Shown piece by piece: positions 29,201 to 36,079 of a stretch of 36,079 bases of DNA. Origin of the DNA: an uncultured Pseudomonadota bacterium (GTDB lineage: Bacteria; Myxococcota_A; UBA796; GCA-2862545); assembly GCA_903897935.1 (NCBI GenBank), contig CAIUDO010000125.1, forward strand, positions 1 to 36,079, read 5' to 3'. The stretch's first letter is position 1. Each line of letters begins with the position of its first letter. Made by a program: the position numbers and the translations under genes. The notes under the pieces are model-generated. The model was not told the DNA's origin. It worked only from the letters and a program-made list of their open reading frames with translations, and searched no databases.

Positions 29201-29621
29201 TGGCGCTCTTGAGGTCGCGGTGGATCAGGCCGCGGTCGTGGATGTAGCCGAGCGCGTCGGCCACTCGGGCGCCCACCCTCGCGACCTGCTCGAACCGCTG
29301 CGGCGCGCCGGGCCGCCCCGCCTGCTTGACCCACACCTGCAGGGCGACCCCGTCGAGCAGCTCCATGGTGAGCCACGGCTGCCCGCGGTGGGTCCCGTAG
29401 TGGTAGACCCGGACCACGTTCGGGTGGTTCAGGCGCGTGAGGGCCTCGTATTCGCGGTGGAAGCGCTTGACCGCGGCGCCGGCCTGATAGAGCAGCTTCA
29501 GCGCGAGCGGATCGCCGGTGGCCGGATCGCGCACCTCGAACACCTCGGACATGCCTCCGGCTGCGATCGGCCGCTGGACGCGGAACGGTCCGATGTGTTC
29601 TGGCAGGGTGGCGCGCTGCAC
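26232..29621 (-). CDS. PknK-like Ser/Thr kinase with degenerate AAA module and TPR-rich C-terminus (paralogue 2)
   Basis: A 1129-residue paralogue of the next gene, sharing its whole architecture. The kinase residues are intact: Lys42, HRDLKSANVVV (Asp136), DFG (154-156) and ASPEQ. The AAA-like module starts at AVGREEA. Its P-loop RGPLGAGRR (about 317-325) again lacks the Walker A Lys, and Walker B is LILLESLH, with Glu in place of Asp. Helical TPR-like repeats fill the C-terminal half. Start choice: GTG at 29621 has AGGAG eight bases ahead and gives an N-terminus like that of the paralogue. ATG at 29648 and GTG at 29696 are alternatives adding 9 or 25 residues. It sits between the DsbA-like gene (upstream) and paralogue 1 (ATGA overlap), so all three are probably one operon. 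Confidence 0.86.
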   Translation of the reverse strand: MQRATLPEHIGPFRVQRPIAAGGMSEVFEVRDPATGDPLALKLLYQAGAAVKRFHREYEALTRLNHPNVVRVYHYGTHRGQPWLTMELLDGVALQVWVKQAGRPGAPQRFEQVARVGARVADALGYIHDRGLIHRDLKSANVVVLADGRVKLLDFGTAHVVDAVDRITKKGEFVGTFEYASPEQISGNALDGRSDLYSLGVLLYRLATGRRPFDSDDHRTLIDLHLRATPKPPIDVVPSLPRAFNDLVMSLLAKKPDDRPAHASTLRAALEGMVAAPTTTAHQPVVRTDRAVGREEAHRHLIDRMVSDRRPRALIVRGPLGAGRRQFARGIAAHLDGQGWTTRTVTLGRDGDATEFVRALLHSAQRARTPNDEVGDATVALQQVLSRPGPLTDTTRKGLTFGVSRLAEALGPLEEPSLILLESLHSASAAAIDVITAAHRGLTNSAAEIVLLATASDDPTGWWLAALPDVAACELPPLTVGEVAQVAGTMLHRRPPPMSLARKLHNATGGQPRYLADVLEGLIASQRVVAAPDGARLSWGDAEAAIPVSARASAEIDQALSALAADHRRTLETVAHASGPLPAAVIASASGFDIATTRAYLTNLARDGWTHQRGALVSIAHPLAARLVVEATHPCRRRSIERGLAAEVKENDEYTLQEVLLLLAGGRPCDGAPSGLRRAEELEGAGRVAEAAEALDAIVERMPAMRALPAELRARIYLAHARCLLQVRPTDTAITSALVLARTLTTDVGVSLEAQRLAARHEMILGRVPRSRDALVDAFRRASTTEGEADLSERIAVDLGLLSVAAGEPRSARDWFERARELAVADGNARAVAHAEAGLAYVVLRSGELDRALTLGRAAMAALEHAEDRPAAWVAAAVTADALRIQGRFSEALRMIHQRLGPARDGQISATYLRLLLVAARCEADLHRLGSAQEMIEEIDANLRANEHLDLQLEAGLTRGLLLLGGGHAAEARALLADVYQRARAANLGAFAERGRSLTAEALWALGEREEAGDVAEGAWLGLMGTGDLVALGDACTSWTHAVGARVDPQLIFQPVSDMITREGASLLQMELVLAQHQWARTRRDEPGARGALREGRQLLNRLASRQDDTEQSALRVHPWARRLREGGR

Positions 29622-29696
29622 GCGGAGGGCTCCTGGTCCGCTGGCCATGCGGGCCGCGAGTGTACCGCATGCCGAGACGGCGCCCACGAAGTCCAC

Positions 29697-30740
29697 TCAG
29701 CGACGCGCGAGCTCGTTGTCAATCACCGCGGCGAACCGGCTGAACGGTTGGGCGCCCGCGACGGTCAGGCCGTTGACCAGGAACGTCGGTGTGGCGTTGA
29801 CCCCCGCGGCCTGGCCCGCGGCGACGTCCGCCTGGATCGCCGCGACGTGCTCGGGGTTGGTCATGCAGCGCTCGAACACCTTCGTGTCGACGCCGATGGC
29901 CTTCGCGTGGCGCAGCAGGTCCGCGTCCCCGAGCGCGTCCTGGTTGCCCAGCAGCACGCGGTGCATCTCCGTGTGTTTGCCTTGCGCCGCGGCGCACCGC
30001 GCCGCGATCGCGGCCGGCATCGCGCGCTCATGGCCAGGCAGCGGGTAGTCCTTGTAGACCACCCGGACCTTGTCGCCGTAGGCCTCGACGATCTTCTCGA
30101 CCGTGGGCAGTGCTTTGTTGCAGTAGTAACACTGGTATTCCATGAACTGGACGATCGTGACCGGCGCGTCGGCCGGGCCGCGGCTCGGGTCGGTCGGCAG
30201 CACGGCGACGTCGACGCGCGGCAGCTCGGGGTACGGCAACAAGAACGCCAGCCCGTACGCGCGCTCGAGCTCCTCGATGAACACGCCGTACCGGTCGACT
30301 TCGTTGCGGCGCCGCGCCTCCTGATCGAGGAACGGGCCGATCTGCTCGCGGGTGACCCCGGGGTACTGGGCGCTCGCTTGCGCCCACAAGCCGTCGAGGT
30401 CCTCTTGGGTCGGCGCGGCCGCCTTCGCCACGACCTCGGCCTGGATCAGCGCGTCGACCCCAGGCAGGCCGCGCTTGCTGGCCTCGGCCTCGAGCAGCTT
30501 GTCGATGATCGCCGACTCGAGCGCCTGCATCTTGGTGTCGTAGACGGCCAGCGCGTGCTCGGTCTCGAGGCGCGCGACCTCGTCGGCGACGAGCGGGTCG
30601 AGCTCCGCCGCGGTGAGCGATCCGCCCGACCACGTCGCGACGATCGCGGCGGGTGCGGCGCTCGCGGGCGCCTCCTGGGCGGCGGCGGGAGGGTTCTCTG
30701 CGCAGCACGCCAACACCAGGAACAGCAAGCCAGCGCGCAT
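29697..30740 (-). CDS. DsbA-like thiol-disulfide lipoprotein with SurA/PpiC-type N-terminal region
   Basis: A 347-residue exported protein. The signal sequence ends at LVLAC (Cys12), so it is probably a lipoprotein. Residues 33-165 are helical and resemble the N-terminal chaperone region of SurA/PpiC proteins, without a visible isomerase domain. Residues 175-347 are a DsbA/thioredoxin-4 domain with the active site CYYC (204-207) and the cis-Pro loop NATPTFLVNG (Pro318). It could form, reduce or isomerise disulfides in periplasmic proteins; direction cannot be told. ATG at 30740 has a GGAGTGAGGG purine run ahead. The stop abuts the kinase paralogue 2 region, so it may head that operon. It is divergent from the SpmAB gene across 91 bases. 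Confidence 0.85.
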   Translation of the reverse strand: MRAGLLFLVLACCAENPPAAAQEAPASAAPAAIVATWSGGSLTAAELDPLVADEVARLETEHALAVYDTKMQALESAIIDKLLEAEASKRGLPGVDALIQAEVVAKAAAPTQEDLDGLWAQASAQYPGVTREQIGPFLDQEARRRNEVDRYGVFIEELERAYGLAFLLPYPELPRVDVAVLPTDPSRGPADAPVTIVQFMEYQCYYCNKALPTVEKIVEAYGDKVRVVYKDYPLPGHERAMPAAIAARCAAAQGKHTEMHRVLLGNQDALGDADLLRHAKAIGVDTKVFERCMTNPEHVAAIQADVAAGQAAGVNATPTFLVNGLTVAGAQPFSRFAAVIDNELARR

Positions 30741-30831
30741 CCCTCACTCCATCGTGGCACGCCTTGTAAGTCGACGCCTCACCGCGGGCATCCGGGCCCG
30801 CCGGGGTTAGCCGGGTCGGACGGGGGGCGCC

Positions 30832-32085
30832 GTGAACGTCATCTTCTTGGTGCTGGTCCTGCTCGCGGTCGGTACGGCCGCGGTCCGCACGATGGGGTGG
30901 TCGAGCGACGACCCCACGCCGATGCAGCTCCTCACCGACGCCATGGTGTCGTCGTCGAAGGCGAGCGTCGACCTTGCGTTCGGGCTCGTCGGCATGATGA
31001 CGCTGTTCCTCGGCCTGATAAAGGTCGTCGAGGCCGCTGGGGGCATGCAGATCGCCGCCCGCGTGATCCGCCCGGTGCTGGTCTGGCTGTTCCCCGACGT
31101 GCCCAAGGATCACCCGGCGATGGGCGCGATGGTGATGAACCTCGCCGCCAACGCGCTTGGGCTCGGCAACGCGGCGACGCCGTTCGGCATCCGCGCGATG
31201 CAAGAGCTCGACCGCCTCAACGCGGAGAAGGGCACCGCGACGAACGCGATGGCGCTGTTCCTCGCGATCAACACGTCGTCGGTGACGCTGCTGCCGACGG
31301 GCGTGATCGCGCTTCGGGCCGCACAAGGCTCCGCCCACCCGGCGTCGATCTTCGTGCCGACGCTGATCGCCACGTTTTGCTCGACCACCGCCGCCGTCGT
31401 CGCGGTCAAGCTCATGCAGCGGCTCTCGAAGCCCCCGGCCGCGCTCCCGCCGGACGTGTCGGAGGCGGTCCCGGACGGCGACTACCCGCTGGCCGTCAGC
31501 CTGTTGGTCATTGGCGCCTTGCTCTCGTTGGCGCCCGCCGCGGTGCTCGCGGGCCCCCTCGTCACCGAGCTGACGGCGTGGCTGCTGCCCGGCCTGATGG
31601 TGGGCATGCTCGTGTTCGGCGCCGTCCGAAAAGTCAAGATCTACGAGGTGTTCGTCGAGGGGGCCAAGGACGGCCTGCAGGTGGCCTTCAAGATCATCCC
31701 GTACCTGGTCGCGATCCTCGTCGCGGTCGGCATGTTGCGGGCGAGCGGCGCGATCGACGCGTTCGTCGGGCTGGTCGCGCCGATCACCGCGCCGCTCGGC
31801 ATGCCCGCCGAGGCGTTGCCGATGGCCCTGCTGCGGCCGCTCTCCGGGTCCGGCGCGTACGGCGTGATGGCCGCGATCATGGAGGACCCGGCGATCGGGC
31901 CGGACAGCTACACCGGACGGTTGGTGAGCACGATCCAGGGCTCCACCGAGACCACGTTCTACGTGATCGCGGTGTACTTCGGCGCGGTCGGCGTGCACCG
32001 GATGCGCCACACCATGTGGGCCGCGCTCATCGGCGACGTCTGCGGCGTGGTCGGGGCGGTGGTCGCCGTCACCCTCGTGGGTTGA
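30832..32085 (+). CDS. Fused SpmA-SpmB (nucleoside-recognition Gate domain) membrane protein
   Basis: A 417-residue polytopic inner-membrane protein. The N-terminal half carries the SpmA signature MNLAANALGLGNAATPFGI (around 103-121). The C-terminal half carries the SpmB signature RPLSGSGAYGVM, followed by GSTETTFYVIAVYFGAVG. In Bacillus these are two adjacent genes required for spore core dehydration; here they are one reading frame. Each half has several hydrophobic helices with Gate-domain spacing. The transported substrate is unknown. The start is GTG at 30832, behind a run of six G. The 3' end overlaps the convergent universal stress gene by 17 bases. Confidence 0.88.
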   Translation: MNVIFLVLVLLAVGTAAVRTMGWSSDDPTPMQLLTDAMVSSSKASVDLAFGLVGMMTLFLGLIKVVEAAGGMQIAARVIRPVLVWLFPDVPKDHPAMGAMVMNLAANALGLGNAATPFGIRAMQELDRLNAEKGTATNAMALFLAINTSSVTLLPTGVIALRAAQGSAHPASIFVPTLIATFCSTTAAVVAVKLMQRLSKPPAALPPDVSEAVPDGDYPLAVSLLVIGALLSLAPAAVLAGPLVTELTAWLLPGLMVGMLVFGAVRKVKIYEVFVEGAKDGLQVAFKIIPYLVAILVAVGMLRASGAIDAFVGLVAPITAPLGMPAEALPMALLRPLSGSGAYGVMAAIMEDPAIGPDSYTGRLVSTIQGSTETTFYVIAVYFGAVGVHRMRHTMWAALIGDVCGVVGAVVAVTLVG

Positions 32086-32884
32086 TCCCGACGGGCACCA
32101 CGAGCACGGGGCAACGGACCGAGCGCAGCACGTGCTCGGTTCGGGTGCCGGTCAACGAGTCGAGCAGGCTGTCTTCGCCGCGGGTCGCCATCACCACGAG
32201 GTCGGGGTCGACCTCCTCCGCGCAGTCGAGCACCGCTTGCACGACGGGGCCGTGGCGCATCGCGCGCCGCCACGCCCACCCTGCCCGCGGCACGGTCACG
32301 AGCGCCGGGAACGTCTCCTCGCTGCCGACGTGCAGCGCGACGAGCTCGACCGCTTCGTCGCCGCCGTCGCCGGGGCGGGTGAACGCCCGCAGCACGAACG
32401 CGGCGACATCGATCGCCCGCTGCTGGTGGACCTGGTCCGCGTCGACCGGCAACAACACCCGGCGGGCCAGGGTGGCCCCGTCGGCGATGCGCACGAGCGG
32501 CCGCGTGCCTGCGCCGACGAACAGCGTGACGAGCCCCGCGCGGCGGGTGAGGTCCTCGGCGACGCTGGTGTGCAGCAGCCGATCGAGCCCCTTGCGCCGC
32601 GCGGTCCCGAGCACGAGCATGTCGGGCTGCAGCTCGAGGATCGTGCGCACGACGCCGATCGTGACGTTGCTGTCGACCGGGTGATGCCACGTCGCGCGTG
32701 CCGCGGTCGCCCACGGCGGCGCTGGCAACACCGGCGGCGCCCCGACGGGCGGGGCGGGCAGCACGTGCACAACGTGCAACGCCGCGCCGGTCGCGGTGGC
32801 GAGGCGGAGCGCGTGCGCGTACTCGCTCTCGGCGTTGGGCCCGAGGTCGGTCGCGTACAACACCGCCCCCAGCTCGGTCGTCAT
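32069..32884 (-). CDS. Tandem universal stress protein (two UspA domains)
   Basis: A 271-residue cytoplasmic protein made of two Usp domains. Domain 1 (about 5-125) starts GAVLYATDLGPNAESEYAHAL and has LVLGTARRKGLDRLLHTSVAEDL. Domain 2 (about 138-271) starts RRVLLPVDA and has LVVMATRGEDSLLDSLTGTRTEHVLRS, then CPVLVVPVG. The second domain keeps more of the G-x2-G-x9-G(S/T) nucleotide-binding pattern, although both are imperfect. ATG at 32884 overlaps the kinase stop by four bases (ATGA) and has GGAGGGG ahead, so the two are coupled and the kinase may phosphorylate or be modulated by it. That link is inference. The longer frame to 32965 is rejected. Confidence 0.88.
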   Translation of the reverse strand: MTTELGAVLYATDLGPNAESEYAHALRLATATGAALHVVHVLPAPPVGAPPVLPAPPWATAARATWHHPVDSNVTIGVVRTILELQPDMLVLGTARRKGLDRLLHTSVAEDLTRRAGLVTLFVGAGTRPLVRIADGATLARRVLLPVDADQVHQQRAIDVAAFVLRAFTRPGDGGDEAVELVALHVGSEETFPALVTVPRAGWAWRRAMRHGPVVQAVLDCAEEVDPDLVVMATRGEDSLLDSLTGTRTEHVLRSVRCPVLVVPVGINPRG

Positions 32885-33798
32885 GTCCGGCCCCTCCGTG
32901 TTCGATTCGCTGGCGGCGCGGACGTGATGCCGCGCGCGCCGCCTTGGCGGCCCAGCCGCCGCCATACCTCATCCGCCGTCGGCCGCTCGGTGGGGTTCAA
33001 GCGCATCAAGTCGAACGCGAGGTCGGCGAGGCGACCCGACAACGACGGCACGAGGCGCAGGGGGTGGGCGGGCGGCCCGTCGAGCTTGGCGGCGCGGATC
33101 TCTTGCGCGGTCCCGACGAACGGCGGCGCTCCGACCAGCACCTCGAACAGGATCGCGCCCGCGCCGTACAGGTCGGAGGCGGGCGAGAAGTCGCCGGAGA
33201 GCTGCTCCGGCGCCGCGTACGGCAAGCTGCCCGGCGCCCCGCGGTAGGTCCGCCCAGGCGCCGAGACGAGGTCGAAGTCGAGCAGCACCAGCCGGCCGCT
33301 CATCTCGACGAGCGTGTTGCCCGGCTTGACGTCCCGGTGGACGAGGTTGACGCCGTGCAGCGCGTCGAGCGCGTCTACGAGCTGCAGCATCGCCCGGGTG
33401 ACGAGCGTGAAGTCGGGCATCAGGCCCGGCACGTCGGGCGCGCGGACCCGGATGGCCGGGCTCGGGGTGTTCATGTTGTGCAGGGTCGGCTGATCTTCGC
33501 TGGAGATGCCTCGGCGCAGGTGGGACACCACGTCGACGCCGTCGACGAACTCCATAGCGATCGCGCGCGTGGTGCCGTCGGGATCACGCACGATCTCCTT
33601 GACCGCGACCACGTTCGGGTGGCGGAGGCGCGCGAGCACCTCGAGCTCGCGGTGACCGGCCCGCGGCCCGGCCCCGGCGGTGCGCTGGAACGTCTTCAGG
33701 GCGACGCGCTCGGACTGCTCGCTGTCCCACGCCTCGTAGACGACGCCGTTGGCGCCTCGCCCGACCGCTCTGCGCACGTGAAATCGGTCACTCGGCAT
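32881..33798 (-). CDS. Ser/Thr protein kinase with DFD in place of DFG
   Basis: A 305-residue kinase consisting of little more than the catalytic domain. Visible features are the glycine loop VGRGANGVVYEA, Lys35, candidate helix-C Glu51, HRDVKPGNTLV (Asp156), LDFDLVSA (DFD at 174-176) and AAPEQ. The metal-binding Asp is kept but the Gly is replaced by Asp, which is uncommon and may alter activation-loop switching. A Pro-rich insert (about 103-125) lies between the lobes. There is no transmembrane segment or sensor domain. It overlaps the universal stress gene (ATGA) and follows guanine deaminase by 45 bases on the same strand. The start ATG at 33798 has only a moderate GAGGG ahead. Confidence 0.87.
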   Translation of the reverse strand: MPSDRFHVRRAVGRGANGVVYEAWDSEQSERVALKTFQRTAGAGPRAGHRELEVLARLRHPNVVAVKEIVRDPDGTTRAIAMEFVDGVDVVSHLRRGISSEDQPTLHNMNTPSPAIRVRAPDVPGLMPDFTLVTRAMLQLVDALDALHGVNLVHRDVKPGNTLVEMSGRLVLLDFDLVSAPGRTYRGAPGSLPYAAPEQLSGDFSPASDLYGAGAILFEVLVGAPPFVGTAQEIRAAKLDGPPAHPLRLVPSLSGRLADLAFDLMRLNPTERPTADEVWRRLGRQGGARGITSAPPANRTRRGRT

Positions 33799-33843
33799 GC
33801 CGGACCACCCTCGTGCGCGCCCCCGCCCGCGCCGCGCCGCCGA

Positions 33844-35103
33844 TCATTCGGACTGCCAAGGATAGCCGGTCGACGCCGGCCGGTGCCACACCTGACGACC
33901 ACGTGTCCACGTCGCCCGGGCGCGCGGCGCGTCGCCGTCGAGCAGCGCCCACCCGAGCACCTCGTCGACGCCTTCGGCCCACGGCGGCACGTCGAGGCAA
34001 ACGACGTCGGCGTCGAGCCCAGGCACCAACAACCCGGCCTCGCTGCGCCCCAGCGCGAGCGCGCCGCCGCGGGTGGCCCACCACAACCACCGACGCAGCC
34101 CGACCGGCGCCCCACGCGCGAGCGCGTTGTCGAAGCCGGCCGAGATCGTGCGCGGCACCCGGAACGAGCGCCCCCCCGCGACGTCGGTGCCGAGCGCCAC
34201 CCGCACGCCGCGGGCCTCCACCTCGGCGAGCGGCATGCCGCCGCTCCCCAAGAAGTAGTTCGAATCTGGGCAGTGGGCGACGACCGCGTCCGCGGCGGCG
34301 AAGCGGTCCCACGCCGCCCCGCTCAGGTGCACGCAGTGCGCGAACGACGCGTTGGCGTGCACCAGCCCGGCGTCCTCGTAAATGGCGAGGTAGTCCTGAC
34401 CGAACCTCGCCTCGGCGACACGGATCTCGTCGACGTTCTCCGCGAGGTGGGTCGACACGTGCAGCCCGCGTGCGCGCGCGAGCGCGCCGGCGCCCGCCAT
34501 CATCTCCCGGGTGCACGACAACGCGAACCGGGGGATCGCGGCCAGGAACAAGCGGTCGTCGACGCCGTGCCAGCGGTCCGCGAGCCCCTCGAGGGCAGGC
34601 AGGGCCAGCTCAGCGGGCAGGTGCAGCTCGGCGGGGCAGTCGTCGTCCATCAGCACCGGACCGGTGACCAGTCGTTGCCCGGACCGCAGGGCCTCTTCGA
34701 GCAGGATCTCGGTCGCGCGCGGGAACACCGGGCCGTACGCGAGGCACGTCGTCGTCCCGGCCGCCGCCAGGTTCGCGAGGAACATCCTGGCGACCGCGCG
34801 CGCGTGCTCCTCGTGCGCGAACCTGCCCTCCTCGGGGAACGTGCTGCGCGCCAGCCAGTCGAGCAGGGGGCCAGTCGCCGCGCCGACGATGCGGGTCTGC
34901 GCCCAGTGCACGTGGGCGTCGACGAAGCCAGGCATCAGCACGCCCGGGCGATGATCCTGGTCCACGCTGCCGGGCCACGTGTCGGCGGGGACCACCGACG
35001 CGATCCGCCCCAGATCGTCGATGTGCACGACGCCATCGGAGAGGTAGCGCACCTCGTCCGGCGTGATCGGCGTCAGGACCTTGCCTCGCAGCGTCAGCGA
35101 CAT
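33844..35103 (-). CDS. guaD: Guanine deaminase (amidohydrolase)
   Basis: A 419-residue metal-dependent enzyme converting guanine to xanthine and ammonia. Guanine-deaminase landmarks run through it: PGFVDAHVHWAQTRIVG (metal His64 and His66), LLDWLARSTFPEE, GTTTCLAYG, LMDDDCP, PRFALSCT, THLAEN (His219, Glu222), FAHCVHLS (His256), AHCPDSN and GTDVAGG (Asp307). Length is normal. ATG at 35103 overlaps the preceding gene's TGA by one base (TGATG), with AGGAGGAG directly upstream, so translation is coupled. The neighbours (a kinase and a stress protein) are not purine genes. Other amidohydrolase specificities are possible but the motif set fits guanine best. Confidence 0.88.
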   Translation of the reverse strand: MSLTLRGKVLTPITPDEVRYLSDGVVHIDDLGRIASVVPADTWPGSVDQDHRPGVLMPGFVDAHVHWAQTRIVGAATGPLLDWLARSTFPEEGRFAHEEHARAVARMFLANLAAAGTTTCLAYGPVFPRATEILLEEALRSGQRLVTGPVLMDDDCPAELHLPAELALPALEGLADRWHGVDDRLFLAAIPRFALSCTREMMAGAGALARARGLHVSTHLAENVDEIRVAEARFGQDYLAIYEDAGLVHANASFAHCVHLSGAAWDRFAAADAVVAHCPDSNYFLGSGGMPLAEVEARGVRVALGTDVAGGRSFRVPRTISAGFDNALARGAPVGLRRWLWWATRGGALALGRSEAGLLVPGLDADVVCLDVPPWAEGVDEVLGWALLDGDAPRARATWTRGRQVWHRPASTGYPWQSE

Positions 35104-36079
35104 CACTCCTCCTGGACGGCGGGAGGGCCTGACCACACTGGACCGGTCACCGCCCACGCGGCGCCGTCATCGGCCCACGCCGCGGCGACCATCCATCGCC
35201 CGGGCGACGCGACGATCGCCTCCAGCTGGCCCCGCGCGCCGACCATCTCACCGAGCGCCAGCACCTCGCCCGACTCGCCGATGATCGCGATGTGGTCGAG
35301 CTGTTCGTCGAGGTCGTGCACCACGACGCGCACACGCATCGCCGTCACGTCCTTCGGCAACGAGCTGCCCGGGCCGTAGCCGCCGGCGTCGAGCAGCACG
35401 AGCGGGCCAGTGGTGGCGACCACGTTGCCGTAGGTGTACGCGACCTCGACCTCGACCGGCGTGAGCTGTGCCGGGTCCAGCACGTCGGCCCAGATGTATG
35501 GACCGGCTGGGGTTATCGGCACCGCCGCGTCGAGCGCGTCGAACCAGACGCGCCAGGACTCGGGGCCGTCTACGGGCGCGTCGAGGAGAACGCCGGTCGG
35601 CCTCGGGTCGATCAACCACGCCGGCCCGGCGAGGTCGAGCCACGCCTGGTCGACCAGCGTGGTTCGGTTCGTCGACTCCCCGCCGCGCACCGCCGCGAGC
35701 GCGTCGCTCGGGTCCGTTACGAGGTTGGGCGGGATCACCCCGTGGCCTGCTTCGTCGTCGTCCGCGGACCACGGCCAGCTCACGATCGAGAAGCCGCTCC
35801 CGGTGAAGGTCGTGCCGTTGCGGGCCGCCACCCAGGGCAGGTCGTCTTCGTACGGCGCGACCGCAGGCACGTCGTCTTCGGGGGCGGCGACGACGAACGC
35901 GGCGCCGTCGAGCATGTGGCCCCGCAGCGCGTCGGCGTCGAGGCCGCCGCGCCACGTCCGGGAGCGGTCGACCGGCGCGGCGAGCTGGGCGAGCACGCGG
36001 GGCCCCGGGTCGAAGCCCGAGAACGTGACGTCGACGCTGACCGTCTCGTCCGCGGGCACGTCGACCTGCGCGGTGACCC
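35103..36079 (-). CDS. C-terminal part of an unrecognised protein (gene continues past the window)
   Basis: An open frame with no stop or convincing start up to the window edge, so the visible 320-odd residues are the C-terminal part of a longer protein. It is Asp/Ala/Val/Pro-rich, Trp-containing and beta-rich, with segments such as VDVTFSGFDPGPRVL, GSGFSIVSWPW and VVVHDLDEQLDHIAIIG. That style is usual for exported or surface proteins of this genome. I recognise no domain with confidence. The stop overlaps the guanine deaminase start by one base, so they share a transcript. The missing N-terminus would show whether it has a signal peptide. Confidence 0.7.
   Translation of the reverse strand, partial: VTAQVDVPADETVSVDVTFSGFDPGPRVLAQLAAPVDRSRTWRGGLDADALRGHMLDGAAFVVAAPEDDVPAVAPYEDDLPWVAARNGTTFTGSGFSIVSWPWSADDDEAGHGVIPPNLVTDPSDALAAVRGGESTNRTTLVDQAWLDLAGPAWLIDPRPTGVLLDAPVDGPESWRVWFDALDAAVPITPAGPYIWADVLDPAQLTPVEVEVAYTYGNVVATTGPLVLLDAGGYGPGSSLPKDVTAMRVRVVVHDLDEQLDHIAIIGESGEVLALGEMVGARGQLEAIVASPGRWMVAAAWADDGAAWAVTGPVWSGPPAVQEE

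Noticed and set aside
30755-30769. Sigma54-like TGGCAC followed by TTGT upstream of the SpmAB gene
   Set aside because: The spacing between the two elements is three bases rather than the required five, and the GC of the -12 element is missing.

Overview
The window is very GC-rich, densely packed DNA from a Gram-negative bacterium, most likely a member of the Myxococcota. Three kinds of evidence point there. Two proteins end in MYXO-CTERM-like sorting tails (a Cys-Gly-Cys or Gly-Cys-Ala-Cys motif, a hydrophobic stretch, then an Arg cluster). Several secreted proteins carry long Asp-Thr/Asp-Ala linkers. Four Hanks-type Ser/Thr kinases lie within about 15 kb. I could not place it more precisely. 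I saw no tRNA, rRNA, CRISPR array, transposase or insertion sequence, and no gene-free stretch exceeds 300 bases.

Layout. 51-3438 (minus) is a coupled three-gene unit: a MYXO-CTERM surface protein, a glutathione-transferase-like protein with a C-terminal membrane anchor (architecture like eukaryotic GDAP1), and an FG-GAP/VCBS lipoprotein. 3543-4139 (minus) is a DUF697-SHOCT membrane protein. 4222-7010 (plus) is a hotdog thioesterase overlapping a Cu(I) P-type ATPase. 7036-9125 (minus) is a two-gene cassette, an AAA/ABC-type ATPase followed by a TOPRIM-like protein, which looks like a defence module. 9178-14148 is a divergent alpha-glucan pair: a surface GH15-type glucoamylase and a GH13 lipoprotein amylase, with a perfect 13-bp dyad between them.

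14108-17993 (minus) is an operon of three threonine-using enzymes: SDR-type L-threonine 3-dehydrogenase, threonyl-tRNA synthetase lacking its TGS domain, and Sua5 threonylcarbamoyl-AMP synthase. An exonuclease III gene (plus) runs divergently from it. 18836-20866 (minus) is a kinase with an N-terminal zinc ribbon and C-terminal HEAT-like repeats. 21085-22773 (plus) is a lipoprotein alpha/beta-hydrolase on a Thr-Asp stalk.

22828-30740 (minus) is a signalling operon: a DsbA-like thiol lipoprotein followed by two paralogous PknK-like kinase-AAA-TPR proteins whose P-loops have lost the Walker A lysine. 30832-32085 (plus) is a fused SpmA-SpmB membrane protein. 32069-36079 (minus) is an operon of an unrecognised secreted or surface protein (cut by the window edge), guanine deaminase, a kinase with a DFD instead of a DFG motif, and a tandem universal stress protein.

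How the parts work together. The divergent amylases probably degrade starch or glycogen at the cell surface. The threonine operon links threonine breakdown, charging and tRNA t6A modification. The kinases form at least two transcription units, one with a redox-type lipoprotein and one with a stress protein. The strongest candidates for something undescribed are the ATPase-TOPRIM cassette, the GDAP1-like tail-anchored GST and the kinase/pseudo-AAA pair.
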